Source: an uncultured Bacteroidales bacterium (GTDB taxonomy: Bacteria; Bacteroidota; Bacteroidia; Bacteroidales; UBA932). From it: a DNA stretch of 64,000 nucleotides. Below are positions 1 through 9,075 of this stretch, one piece after another. The stretch spans positions 1 through 64,000 of the forward strand of contig CALUSM010000004.1 in assembly GCA_944323445.1 (NCBI GenBank), given 5' to 3'. Position numbers and translations under genes: made by a program. The notes beneath the pieces are model-generated. The model searched no databases, was not told the DNA's origin, and saw only the letters and a program-made list of their open reading frames with translations. Position 1 is the first letter of the stretch; the number at the start of each line of letters is the position of its first letter.

Positions 1-2
1 TC

Positions 3-314
3 TCCCACTCCTGGAGCAATGTCTCCCTGGACTACAGCACCGGCTACGCCGTCTTCGACACCCGGGAGGGCATCACCATCACCCGCAACTTCGTCACCGA
101 CGGCACGGAAGAGGAAATCACCACCCCCTACTGCATCGCCGTCAACCCCTCCAACGGGGATATCTTCCTGACCGACGCCAAGGACCATGTCACCCCCGGC
201 CGCATCCACTGCTACGGGCAGGACGGCGTCCGGAAGTGGTCGGTCACCACCGGCGACATCCCCGGCCACATAGTATTCACCCGCAAACAGTTAAAACCCA
301 TAGAAAAAATTTAA
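3..314 (+). CDS. C-terminus of a YncE/DUF5074-like beta-propeller surface protein (BtuG-like), partial
   Basis: The frame is open from the left edge to TAA at 312-314, giving 103 residues. The visible part has propeller-style strands: an AVNPSNGDIFLTDA stretch, then a blade ending GRIHCYGQDGVRKW, then a closing GHIVF strand. This pattern fits YncE/DUF5074 seven-bladed propeller lipoproteins, the class that includes Bacteroides BtuG, a surface corrinoid-binding partner of the BtuB receptor. The DUF4465 lipoprotein and the PKD-type lipoprotein that follow on the same strand are typical neighbours in such loci. The B12 link is inferred from context; the receptor itself would lie outside the window. 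Confidence 0.55.
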   Translation, partial: SHSWSNVSLDYSTGYAVFDTREGITITRNFVTDGTEEEITTPYCIAVNPSNGDIFLTDAKDHVTPGRIHCYGQDGVRKWSVTTGDIPGHIVFTRKQLKPIEKI

Positions 315-334
315 ATTTTAAAATTTTTATAAAA

Positions 335-1108
335 ATGAGACACATTGTTAAAGTTTCCATCGCGGCCGCTGCCGCAGTTATTCTCACCGCATCATGCGAG
401 AAACACAGGGGCACCACCACCTACAATACTCTGACTTTCGAAGGCAGTAAATGGGATGCTCTCATAGACAATCCCCAGTACGGCGGACCTCTGCTTTACG
501 GCGATATGGTCAGCGGAGTCGATTACAGCTGGGTCGATGACGGCAATACATTCCTTGCCTCAGAACTATGTGAGACAGGCGGTGTCGCCATCTACTGGAA
601 CGGAGGCCACGCCATATCCAATTATGTGGGACAGGAGCCGACTACGGATTATACCCTACAGCTGGCCATACCCCTTGAAAGCGGTCACGACGGTTCGAAG
701 AATTTCTGCGTACACAACGGATTCACCAGCGAATACTCCAGTGTGACAGGTTATTTCTACTTCGATGACGGTGAAAACATCAACCGCACGATTGAAAGCA
801 TGTATGTCACAAACACATCCTACTATCTCGGGACTGTCGAGACTCTGGCCGCAGACACCGACTGGACCAAGATTACTGCAACTGGATATGATGGGGACGG
901 TAAAGTTACCGGAACCAGTGAGTTCTACCTGACAGAAAACGGGAAAAGTATCAACGAATGGATGCGCTGGGATCTTACATCCCTGGGCTCACCGGTAAAA
1001 GTGACGTTCGACATCACCTCTTCCATCCAGAATGAATACGGCATGGCAGTACCGGCATATTTCGCATACGACGATGTTACCGTCAAGACATTGTTTCCTT
1101 ATGAATAA
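335..1108 (+). CDS. DUF4465 family surface lipoprotein
   Basis: This 257-residue protein has a lipoprotein signal (MRHIVKVSIAAAAAVILTAS then Cys), so it is predicted to be anchored at the outer membrane. The body resembles the DUF4465 beta-sandwich: an early WDALIDNPQYGGPLLYG segment, a central GYFYFDDGENINRT segment and a C-terminal PAYFAYDDVTV strand. I chose the ATG at 335 because it starts the signal peptide; the frame is open further upstream without coding character. It lies 20 bp after the propeller gene and 12 bp before the next lipoprotein, so the three probably share an operon. DUF4465 proteins often accompany BtuB/BtuG-type corrinoid uptake genes; a direct role in B12 capture is an inference. 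Confidence 0.7.
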   Translation: MRHIVKVSIAAAAAVILTASCEKHRGTTTYNTLTFEGSKWDALIDNPQYGGPLLYGDMVSGVDYSWVDDGNTFLASELCETGGVAIYWNGGHAISNYVGQEPTTDYTLQLAIPLESGHDGSKNFCVHNGFTSEYSSVTGYFYFDDGENINRTIESMYVTNTSYYLGTVETLAADTDWTKITATGYDGDGKVTGTSEFYLTENGKSINEWMRWDLTSLGSPVKVTFDITSSIQNEYGMAVPAYFAYDDVTVKTLFPYE

Positions 1109-1120
1109 AACCTATCTGCA

Positions 1121-2785
1121 TTGAAACATTTTTCTGCATTCATATTTTTAATAGTTCTTGTTATTACCGGGTGCAGGGAACAGCGCGAGTCCCTGCCTCC
1201 GGTAATTGTGCTTCAGCAGCAGCTCTACGAGACGGTCGTCGGAGAGCCGGTAACCGTCACTCCGGAGTACGAGAACTGCGGGGAAGAGACCGTGTATCTC
1301 TGGACCTGCGAAGGAGAGACGCTTTCCACCGGACCGGCCCTCACGTTTGAGAGCGGGGAGCGGGGAGAATACTGGATACTGCTGACGGTCGGCAATTCCG
1401 CAGGAGAGGACAGGGCCGAGCTGCGTATCGACGTCTATGAGACCATGCCGCCGGAAGTGTCCCTGCCCGGAGCCTCCCGGGGTTTCTCCGTCCTGCAGGA
1501 CTCCCTCTTAGTGCTTGCGCCCGAGGTCTCTTCCGCCCTGCCTGTCGCCTATTCCTGGACAGTGGACGGGGAGGAGGTCTCCGCTGATTCGGTCTACACC
1601 TTCCCTACCGGGGAGACCGGAACGTTCGAAGGAAGGCTCCGCGTCGAGAACCGGGACGGAGCGGACGAGGTGGAATTTACCGTGGAGGTGCTCAGTCCCG
1701 GGGAGGCATTTTCCTGGACATTTGACCGGACGGAATACGGGGTATGCTCCGGACGGAGTCTGCTGCTGCGGCCGCTGGACATAGAGCATCCTTTCGATGC
1801 CGTGTACACCTGGAGCGTGGACGGGGCTGAGGTACAGAGCGGGGAGGCGCCGGAATTCGTATTTGACCTTACAGCGGAAGGTTCCCATGCCGTGAATGTG
1901 ACCATGCGTAATTCCTATACCACCGCCTCGCAGGACCTTACTGTGACGGTACTGCCGGCAGAAGGGACCTACTTCCGGGCGGCGGACGCCTCCAGCAGCG
2001 CGTTCATCTCCCGGGTCTGCGAATACACCCCCGCACCGGGCCAGTTCATCAACGAGGGCTACACCGCCACCACCATGCAGGAGGCCTGCGACTACGCTTA
2101 CGGACGGTTGAGTGAGGGAGCATTTGTCTCGCTCGGGGCGTTCGGAGGCTATATCATCGTGGGTTTCGACCACAGCGTGGAAAGCGGCGGCGAGGGAGCC
2201 CTGGACCTGCAGATTACCGGCAACGCCCACAGCTCCTCGTCCGAGCCCGGCATCATCTGGGTCAGCCAGGACGAGAACGGTAACGGCCTGCCCGACGACA
2301 CCTGGTACGAGCTCCGCGGCTCCGAATACGGCAAGCCGGAGACCTGGCAGGACTACGCCGTCACATACTACCAGCCGGCTGAGAACGGTATGAACGTCGA
2401 ATGGACCGACAACCGCGGCGGCTCGGGCACAGTCGATTACCTCCCTGCCTACCACCGTCAGGACAGCTACTTCCCCGCCTGGATCAGCACCGGCAGCTAC
2501 ACCCTGCGCGGCACCCGCCTTCAGGACCGCCTCGAGGACGAGAACGGCAACGGCTCGATGTGGATAGGACATCCCTTCGACTGGGGCTACGCCGACAACT
2601 GGAGCGAGACCGACCCCGACATCGACAAGTTCAGCATCTCCGACGCCTTACGCTGGGACGGACAGCCAGCCGGCCTGAAGTACATCGACTTCGTCAAGAT
2701 CCAGTGCGGCGTCCAGGCCAAGGGCGGCTGGACCGGCGAGCAGTCCACCGAGATTACCCTCATCCGCGACCTGCACATCGACTAA
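1121..2785 (+). CDS. PKD/Ig-like repeat surface lipoprotein of the same operon
   Basis: A 554-residue lipoprotein (signal ending VLVITGC) that appears to start at TTG 1121, since no ATG precedes the signal sequence in frame. Residues about 30-290 hold three Ig/PKD-like units marked by repeated YxWTCEG, YSWTVDGEE and YTWSVDGAE motifs. The C-terminal 250 residues form a separate domain with a GGYIIVGFDHSVE core and a DENGNGLPDDTWYELRGSEY segment resembling a calcium loop. This architecture is common in Bacteroidales cell-surface proteins beside BtuB/BtuG-like genes. A long antisense open frame (1508-2572) is a composition artefact. The ligand is unknown. Confidence 0.7.
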   Translation: MKHFSAFIFLIVLVITGCREQRESLPPVIVLQQQLYETVVGEPVTVTPEYENCGEETVYLWTCEGETLSTGPALTFESGERGEYWILLTVGNSAGEDRAELRIDVYETMPPEVSLPGASRGFSVLQDSLLVLAPEVSSALPVAYSWTVDGEEVSADSVYTFPTGETGTFEGRLRVENRDGADEVEFTVEVLSPGEAFSWTFDRTEYGVCSGRSLLLRPLDIEHPFDAVYTWSVDGAEVQSGEAPEFVFDLTAEGSHAVNVTMRNSYTTASQDLTVTVLPAEGTYFRAADASSSAFISRVCEYTPAPGQFINEGYTATTMQEACDYAYGRLSEGAFVSLGAFGGYIIVGFDHSVESGGEGALDLQITGNAHSSSSEPGIIWVSQDENGNGLPDDTWYELRGSEYGKPETWQDYAVTYYQPAENGMNVEWTDNRGGSGTVDYLPAYHRQDSYFPAWISTGSYTLRGTRLQDRLEDENGNGSMWIGHPFDWGYADNWSETDPDIDKFSISDALRWDGQPAGLKYIDFVKIQCGVQAKGGWTGEQSTEITLIRDLHID

Positions 2786-2819
2786 ACCCGAACATTTTCC
2801 ATTTTCCGACAAACTCCCC

Positions 2820-2968
2820 GCTGACTTGGGATATATTTACGAGAATGTCATCGCCCAGATGCTGAAAAGTGCAAGGAGGAGGTCCGCAACTACGGGATAG
2901 ACTTTCTCATTTCGCGCAAAGACAAGGATGTTATCTGCCTTCCTGTATACATGGCGGATCTGCTGTAA
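2820..2968 (+). pseudogene. Remnant of a DUF4143-type ATPase C-terminus
   Basis: Two short in-frame pieces survive. Positions 2820-2867 read ADLGYIYENVIAQMLK, matching the LYENxVAQxL segment near the C-terminus of AAA-type DUF4143 ATPases. Positions 2891-2968, in a different frame, read YGIDFLISRKDK and run to TAA, matching the EIDFL(I/V) nuclease-like strand that follows in these proteins. The N-terminal ATPase domain is absent, and the pieces are joined by a short segment that shifts frame. This is a decayed fragment, distinct from the frameshifted but nearly complete relative at 32915-34065. Confidence 0.6.
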
Positions 2969-2997
2969 TTGGCGGAAATCCGCATAGAGCAAATCCG

Positions 2998-3060
2998 ACT
3001 TTTTAGGATTACATTCCGAAAAAGTAGCAACTTTTTAGGATTACATTCCGAAAAGTTGCT
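2998..3060 (+). repeat. Two 27-28 nt direct repeats with an overlapping 10-bp inverted repeat
   Basis: The sequence CTTTTTAGGATTACATTCCG occurs at 2999-3018 and again at 3031-3050, a period of 32 nt. The spacer and second copy also form a perfect hairpin: AGCAACTTTT (3026-3035) pairs with AAAAGTTGCT (3051-3060) around a 15-nt loop. The hairpin ends where the -7 box of the next gene begins (3060-3067). It may be an operator, or the scar of whatever removed the ATPase gene. Confidence 0.7.
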
Positions 3061-3067
3061 ATTTTTG
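3060..3067 (+). promoter_or_regulatory. -7 box TATTTTTG, 4 nt before an ATG
   Basis: Matches the Bacteroidota TAnnTTTG -7 consensus. Only four bases separate it from the ATG at 3072, so a transcript from this box would be nearly leaderless. Confidence 0.5.
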
Positions 3068-3071
3068 TCGT

Positions 3072-3629
3072 ATGAAACGACTTAAATTACTCATTTTACT
3101 CACCGTCCTTACCTCCGTGAAGGCTCTGGCCATGCCGGCAGCAGAGGCAGCAGCCGACACCATCATCATACCAACAGAAAAACCGAAGGCCGTATCCAAC
3201 CATTCGTTCTCCCTGCAGATCGTAGGCATCGAGTACGGCTACGAGCAGAAGCTAGGAGGCAGCTTCTCCATGGTATTCCGGGCGGGTATGGTCCCCTCCG
3301 GATTATACTACTTCGGAAACTATACCCAGACAGAATTTGCCTTTAAGTCAAGCTTCGGAATTAATATCGAGCCCCGCTTCTACACCAACTTCGGCAGACG
3401 CGCCAGACTGGGCAAGAGCACATTCAAGAACTCCGCCGACTTCGTGGCCATCAAGATTCAAGGCGCTCTCAGTGGCCCCTTTGACTTCAGTATCACTCCG
3501 ATGTACGGCATCCGCAGGGTCTGGGGGAAACATTGGTTCGGTGAATTTAGTGTCGGAGGAAGAATCGGTATTATGAACTACCTGTATCTCGCTCCTTATC
3601 TACAATACCGCTTCGGATTCGTATTCTAA
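3072..3629 (+). CDS. Small outer-membrane beta-barrel-like protein
   Basis: A 185-residue secreted protein. Residues 1-20 form a signal peptide (MKRLKLLILLTVLTSVKALA). The remainder alternates amphipathic strands and short turns (YGYEQKLGGSFSMVFRAG, FGINIEPRFYTNF, FDFSITPMYGIRRVWG) and ends YLQYRFGFVF, with the C-terminal Phe typical of outer-membrane barrels. I do not recognise a named family. It may be cotranscribed with the next gene, 29 bp downstream. Confidence 0.65.
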   Translation: MKRLKLLILLTVLTSVKALAMPAAEAAADTIIIPTEKPKAVSNHSFSLQIVGIEYGYEQKLGGSFSMVFRAGMVPSGLYYFGNYTQTEFAFKSSFGINIEPRFYTNFGRRARLGKSTFKNSADFVAIKIQGALSGPFDFSITPMYGIRRVWGKHWFGEFSVGGRIGIMNYLYLAPYLQYRFGFVF

Positions 3630-3658
3630 CTCCATTGCAGCAACTTAAATTATTTTGT

Positions 3659-4183
3659 ATGAAGACGATCAAAGTGAACTTACTGATTGCCGTCCTGACG
3701 GTGGTTTCTGTTTTTGCAGCCAGTGCCCAGTATGCCGAAGACGGCGGGACACTGTACTACAAGGCCGGCAATGTCTACACCTCTGACGGCGGTGTGAAGC
3801 TGACGAAGGCCAACGCCTTGAACTATTTTTCTTCACTTGACGATTACGAGAGCTATTGGCTGAAAGGCAAGAGACTCTTCACAGCCGGCATTGTGGTCAG
3901 CTCTATCGGAGCAGGTCTGGCTCTTGGAGGATACCTCTTTGATGTCATCAATATCAGAGTTTCGGATTTCGACCCTTTTAAGGAAATGTATATCCCTATC
4001 CCCTCTTTCGCAGGATGGATCTTAGGAGGAGCAATGATAGTGGCCAGTGTCCCGCTATACTGGGTCGGCACGGTCAAGCTGAAGAAGGCCGCCGCTGCAG
4101 GCAGTATAGGTTCCGTGGCATACACGCCTGAACTGTCCTTTGTGACCCAGTCAGGCGGGATAGGGCTCGCGCTGAACTTTTGA
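3659..4183 (+). CDS. Secreted or membrane protein of unknown function with two hydrophobic segments
   Basis: 174 residues from the ATG at 3659; an upstream TTG in the same frame (3635) would add eight non-signal residues and is less likely. Residues 1-22 form a signal peptide (ending VFAASAQ). Two hydrophobic helices follow, around GIVVSSIGAGLALGGYLF and FAGWILGGAMIVASVPLYWV, separated by a short polar loop. The C-terminus ends SFVTQSGGIGLALNF. The layout resembles small Bacteroidales proteins of unknown function made under envelope control; no specific role can be assigned. Confidence 0.6.
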   Translation: MKTIKVNLLIAVLTVVSVFAASAQYAEDGGTLYYKAGNVYTSDGGVKLTKANALNYFSSLDDYESYWLKGKRLFTAGIVVSSIGAGLALGGYLFDVINIRVSDFDPFKEMYIPIPSFAGWILGGAMIVASVPLYWVGTVKLKKAAAAGSIGSVAYTPELSFVTQSGGIGLALNF

Positions 4184-4289
4184 GTCAGTGTGGCATCCGG
4201 CGCCGGTGCATCCCGCTGACAACCCATTCTAATTCACTGGAGCGATATCACTTCTCCGCCTTCTGATTATCAGCGACATAATACAACGA

Positions 4290-4331
4290 TGCGCTCCCGA
4301 AGCCACTTCGCAATGAGCTTTCGGGAGCGCA
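4290..4331. terminator. Bidirectional terminator-like hairpin between convergent genes
   Basis: TGCGCTCCCGAA (4290-4301) is perfectly inverted at 4320-4331 with an 18-nt loop. It lies between the plus-strand gene ending at 4183 and the minus-strand gene ending at 4377, so it could stop transcription from both sides. No strong T-run follows. Confidence 0.6.
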
Positions 4332-4376
4332 CTATTGGCGGGTACTCCACAACACAACTACTGACAGCCGGAGCGG

Positions 4377-5726
4377 CTACTTGAAAGTCACCTCGACAAC
4401 ATAGTCGGGCACATCGGCGGGCATGTCCTCGGGCAGGGTGATGAAAAGGCCTTCCTTGTACTGCTTGAAGGCGAGCTTCACATCCGAGGAGCCGTAAGGT
4501 GTGACTGAAGTGACTTTCCGGCCGTCCTTGTAAGGCACGTAGATCTGACCGTCAGCTGCGGCCTTGAAGGCGTCGGCGGGGAAGACGTGGAGCCACATCC
4601 GGTCATCCTTGTGGGTGGTCACGCCCCAGGGCTGGGGTTTCACGAGGGTGCTGCGGGTGCCGTAGATGGTCTCGCCGTTGACAGCAAGCCACTCGCCCAT
4701 CGCGGCCAGACGCTCGAGAGCCGCCGCGGGAATGTTGCCGTCCGGCTGAGGTCCCACGTTGAGCAGCAGGTTGGCGTCACGTCCGGCTGTTGAGACTAAA
4801 TAGCGGATAAGCTCATCCGTGCTCTTGTAGTTCTGGTCGGTCATCCGGTAGCCCCAGGAGCCGTTCATGGTCTGGCATGTTTCCAGCGGAAGCGTCGTGC
4901 TGACTCCGCCGCTATGCCATCCGGCAGTATTCTCGCCGGGAATGTCGCGCTCGAATATCTGAATATTCTCACCTGGATAGGGAGTGATATGGTGGTTGTT
5001 ACCGATCAGGCACCCGGGCTGGAGCTCATGAATCAGCGGGTACAGCTCGTCGTAACGGTAGTCGAGAGGCTGCTCCCACTCCTCGTGGTCCCAGTTGCCG
5101 TCAAACCAGATGCAGCCCACCTTGCCGTAGCGGGTCAGCAGTTCGGTCAGCTGGCACTTCATGAAATCAAAATAAGTGTCGGGGTCGGTAGCCTCGGGAC
5201 GGCCCGTGCCCTGTCCGGTACGACCGCGCGGCGCATCGGTGCGGCCCCAGTCGATCAGCGAGTAGTAGAAATGCAGGGGCATGTCCTGACGCTCGCATTC
5301 GGCGGCCAGCTCGGCGATGATGTCGCGCCTGAACGGGGTCGCGTCCATGATGTCGTAGTCAGTGCATTTGCTGTCGAACATCGAGAATCCGTCATGATGC
5401 CGGGTCGTGATGCAGATGTACTTGGCTCCGGCGGCCTTGACGGCACTCACCCACTCAGCCGCATCGAAGTCCGCAGGATAGAAGCCCCCGGCCATCTTGC
5501 TGTACTCCTCGTGAGTCAGGCCGTTGTAGTTCAGGGCCCATTCGCCCTGGCCGTACATGGAGTAAATACCCCAGTGAATGAATATTCCGAACCGGTTCTC
5601 CCGGAACTGCTCCTGCGCCTGAACGATCTCGGGTGAAGGCTGATAATCCTCCTGCGCCTGAGCAGGAGAGGCGGCGGCAGCTGCCAGCAGGGACAGGGCC
5701 GCAATGGACAGTAAATGCTTTTTCAT
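4377..5726 (-). CDS. Alpha-L-fucosidase, glycoside hydrolase family 29, exported
   Basis: 449 residues with an N-terminal signal peptide (to about residue 24, AQAQ). The GH29 TIM barrel is clear: FGIFIHWGIYSMYGQGEW at 47-63, TTRHHDGFSMFDS around 108-119, FYYSLIDW around 153-160, and WFDGNWD around 207-213, where Asp209 matches the GH29 nucleophile. The protein should release alpha-L-fucose from glycans in the periplasm or at the cell surface. The C-terminal 100 residues form a short beta domain. It lies 15 bp downstream of the ThiL-like gene on the same strand. No SusC/SusD pair is adjacent, so this is not part of a complete polysaccharide utilisation locus. Confidence 0.92.
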   Translation of the reverse strand: MKKHLLSIAALSLLAAAAASPAQAQEDYQPSPEIVQAQEQFRENRFGIFIHWGIYSMYGQGEWALNYNGLTHEEYSKMAGGFYPADFDAAEWVSAVKAAGAKYICITTRHHDGFSMFDSKCTDYDIMDATPFRRDIIAELAAECERQDMPLHFYYSLIDWGRTDAPRGRTGQGTGRPEATDPDTYFDFMKCQLTELLTRYGKVGCIWFDGNWDHEEWEQPLDYRYDELYPLIHELQPGCLIGNNHHITPYPGENIQIFERDIPGENTAGWHSGGVSTTLPLETCQTMNGSWGYRMTDQNYKSTDELIRYLVSTAGRDANLLLNVGPQPDGNIPAAALERLAAMGEWLAVNGETIYGTRSTLVKPQPWGVTTHKDDRMWLHVFPADAFKAAADGQIYVPYKDGRKVTSVTPYGSSDVKLAFKQYKEGLFITLPEDMPADVPDYVVEVTFK

Positions 5727-5741
5727 TGTATCTCAGTAAAA

Positions 5742-6746
5742 TTATTGTTCATAACCCTGTGCGTGGATGCCGATCTCAGCGCCTTCCGGGGTGACAAGGA
5801 CCTCCCCGACGTCGGAGTGCGCCAGATGGCCGATGATGTCCCAGTCCTGGAAGTCGCGGCGCAGCGTCTCATGGAACTCTATGGGGACAATGTACAGGAG
5901 GCGGTAGTCGTCCCCGCCGTTGACAGCCGCAGTGACGGGGTCGAGGTTAAGCTCCTGCGCCATCTCGAAGGTCTTCGAGGCGATGGGAATCCTGCCAATG
6001 TAAATCTTGACTCCGAGGCCCGTATCGGCGGCAATGCGCTTGGCGGCGTCACCCAGTCCGCGGCTGACAAAATACCCTCCGCATGGGACAATCCCCGCCT
6101 CGGCGAAGCGTCCCGGCACGGCAGGCTTCAGGTAGGGGCTGAGGTATTCGCCCACGATGTATTTGTACTGCGTAAGGTCCGGCTGCTTGGGCGCCGTCCC
6201 GGCGGGAGTACCCTCGAATGCGGCTTTCTCCCTTTCTAAAACGTGCAGTCCCATATAGGCCGCACCTAAGTCACCGCTGAGCACCAGAAGGTCCTTCGAC
6301 TGAGCATTTTTCCGTTTCTGAGCGACTTCCTTTCCGGTGGAGCCCCAGGCCGCGAAGCTCACCACCATTCCGGCCGCAGAAGGGATAAGGTCGAGGCCCA
6401 GATGCGCCGCACCGTGCTCCTTGGCGGCTGCGGAGATGCCCTCCCAGAGATCCTGCACGTCCTCAACCGAGAAGCGGTTGGACAGGGCCACCGTGACATC
6501 CATTCCCTGGGGAGCGCTCATGCGGGCGTAGAGCTCTCCGATGACGTTCAGGGCCAGCTTGTGCCCGAGATGCCGCAGAGGATTGTACGTCAGGTCGAAA
6601 TCCACCTTTTCCATGAATACCTTGTGAACCGTGCTGAAGTCCCCGTCGCCGGAGAACGCGCAGCCCCGCTCATTGGTCCGGCCGCTGCTCTCGAAGAGCC
6701 GCGACAGGAGGGCCTGCTTGCCTATTGATGATATTTCCGTTGCCAT
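5742..6746 (-). CDS. ThiL/PurM-like (AIR synthase superfamily) protein
   Basis: 334 residues with the two-domain fold expected of AIR synthase/thiamine-monophosphate kinase relatives. Recognisable parts are the LGHKLALNVIGELYARMSAP helix (ThiL LGxKALAxNLSDIAAMGA region), FAAWGSTGKEV, the LLVLSGDLGAAYMGL strand-turn and the late NGGDDYRLLYIVP motif (ThiL SGGEDYELLF). The early Mg/ATP-binding GDDAA motif of canonical ThiL appears here as GDGDFS, so activity as a thiamine-phosphate kinase is uncertain. It is divergent from sufB and probably cotranscribed with the fucosidase, a pairing with no obvious shared pathway. Confidence 0.7.
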   Translation of the reverse strand: MATEISSIGKQALLSRLFESSGRTNERGCAFSGDGDFSTVHKVFMEKVDFDLTYNPLRHLGHKLALNVIGELYARMSAPQGMDVTVALSNRFSVEDVQDLWEGISAAAKEHGAAHLGLDLIPSAAGMVVSFAAWGSTGKEVAQKRKNAQSKDLLVLSGDLGAAYMGLHVLEREKAAFEGTPAGTAPKQPDLTQYKYIVGEYLSPYLKPAVPGRFAEAGIVPCGGYFVSRGLGDAAKRIAADTGLGVKIYIGRIPIASKTFEMAQELNLDPVTAAVNGGDDYRLLYIVPIEFHETLRRDFQDWDIIGHLAHSDVGEVLVTPEGAEIGIHAQGYEQ

Positions 6747-6786
6747 TGTCCTTTATATTATCCCCGCTAAGGTAACAAAAATTCTC

Positions 6787-6794
6787 TATCTTTG
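6787..6794 (+). promoter_or_regulatory. -7 box TATCTTTG for sufB
   Basis: Exact TAnnTTTG match 33 bp before the sufB ATG. It lies in the 81-bp divergent spacer between the ThiL-like gene and sufB. Confidence 0.6.
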
Positions 6795-6827
6795 CGGTCT
6801 GACTTTTGCAAAAAGCACGGATTGACC

Positions 6828-8264
<1,437 letters not shown>

Positions 8265-8318
8265 GGCATCTCGTCTTCGACTCCACCACCTCATCTACCG
8301 CAACGGCACCGTTTCCCG

Positions 8319-8760
8319 CGATTTCGCTCCCAACTGCCTCGTCCCACCTTCCAAAGGTGGGCTGTTTTCCCGTATTTCTGCCTCACCTTCAGAAGGTGCG
8401 CAATCGCCTGAAGCCCTCTGTAGCGCCTGTACCCGCGATTCCGTTACCTACTGCCTTCTCCCACCTTCCGAAGGTGGGCTGTTTTCCCGTATTTCCGCCT
8501 CACCTTCCGAAGGTGAGCAATCGCCCGAAGCCCTCTGTAGCGCCTGTACCCGCGATTCCGTTACCTACTGCCTTCTCCCACCTTCCGAAGGTGAGCTGTT
8601 TCCCCCCATTTCCGCCTCACCTTCCGAAGGTGCGCAATCGCCCGAAGCCCTCTGTAGCGTCTGTACACGCGATTTCGCTCCCAACTGCCTCGTCCCACCT
8701 TACGAAGGTGAGCTATTTCCCCCCATTTCTGCCTCACCTTCCGAAGGTGCGCTCTCTAAG
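8319..8760. repeat. Tandem array of 117-bp units, each with two CACCTTCCGAAGGTG palindromes
   Basis: Units start at 8319, 8436, 8553 and 8670, an exact period of 117 bp; the last unit is truncated. Each holds a palindrome of the type CCACCTTCCGAAGGTGG and, about 45 bp on, a second of the type CTCACCTTCCGAAGGTGAG, joined by a conserved CTGTTTTCCCGTATTTC-like spacer. Copies differ by scattered substitutions, mostly outside the palindromes. Because 117 is a multiple of three, two frames stay open across the array and give repetitive PPSEGG/SPSEG peptides. The whole 8265-9075 gap holds this array plus the inverted motif at 8788-8840. Confidence 0.85.
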
Positions 8761-8787
8761 CGGCATTGCTGTAAACATCCCTTTTTC

Positions 8788-8840
8788 TGCCAATTTGTCA
8801 CTTAATCTATTGATTTTCAGAGATTTCGTGACAATTTGGC
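8788..8840. promoter_or_regulatory. Inverted TGCCAATTTGTCAC motif upstream of hsp20
   Basis: TGCCAATTTGTCAC (8788-8801) is repeated in inverse orientation as GTGACAATTTGGC (8828-8840) with a 26-nt loop. A near-identical motif, TGCCAAAATGTCAC, lies upstream of groES at 37623-37636. Both flank chaperone genes, which suggests a shared heat-shock control site. Confidence 0.5.
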
Positions 8841-9075
8841 GGAAAAATGCGACATTCCGTCAAGACTCCGCGCGCCAAAGCCCCCTGGTCCACAATTTGC
8901 GACATCCTTTATCGAACGCCCGAAAGGGAGGGCGGAACGGAGACCCCGGCGAGGGGCGCCGGAAAGACTCCCGGAAGGTCCGGAAGAACGGGGCGACAGG
9001 ATTCAGAAACGGATCCGCAGCCTCCTCTGAAAGACCGGAGACGTTCGGAAACATTTTAAGAAACAATTTAAAATT

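Noticed and set aside
1508-2572. A 354-codon antisense open frame inside the PKD-type lipoprotein gene
   Set aside because: Its product is low-complexity and Val/Gly/Ala-rich, typical of the antisense of GC-rich coding sequence; the sense gene has a signal peptide and recognisable domains.
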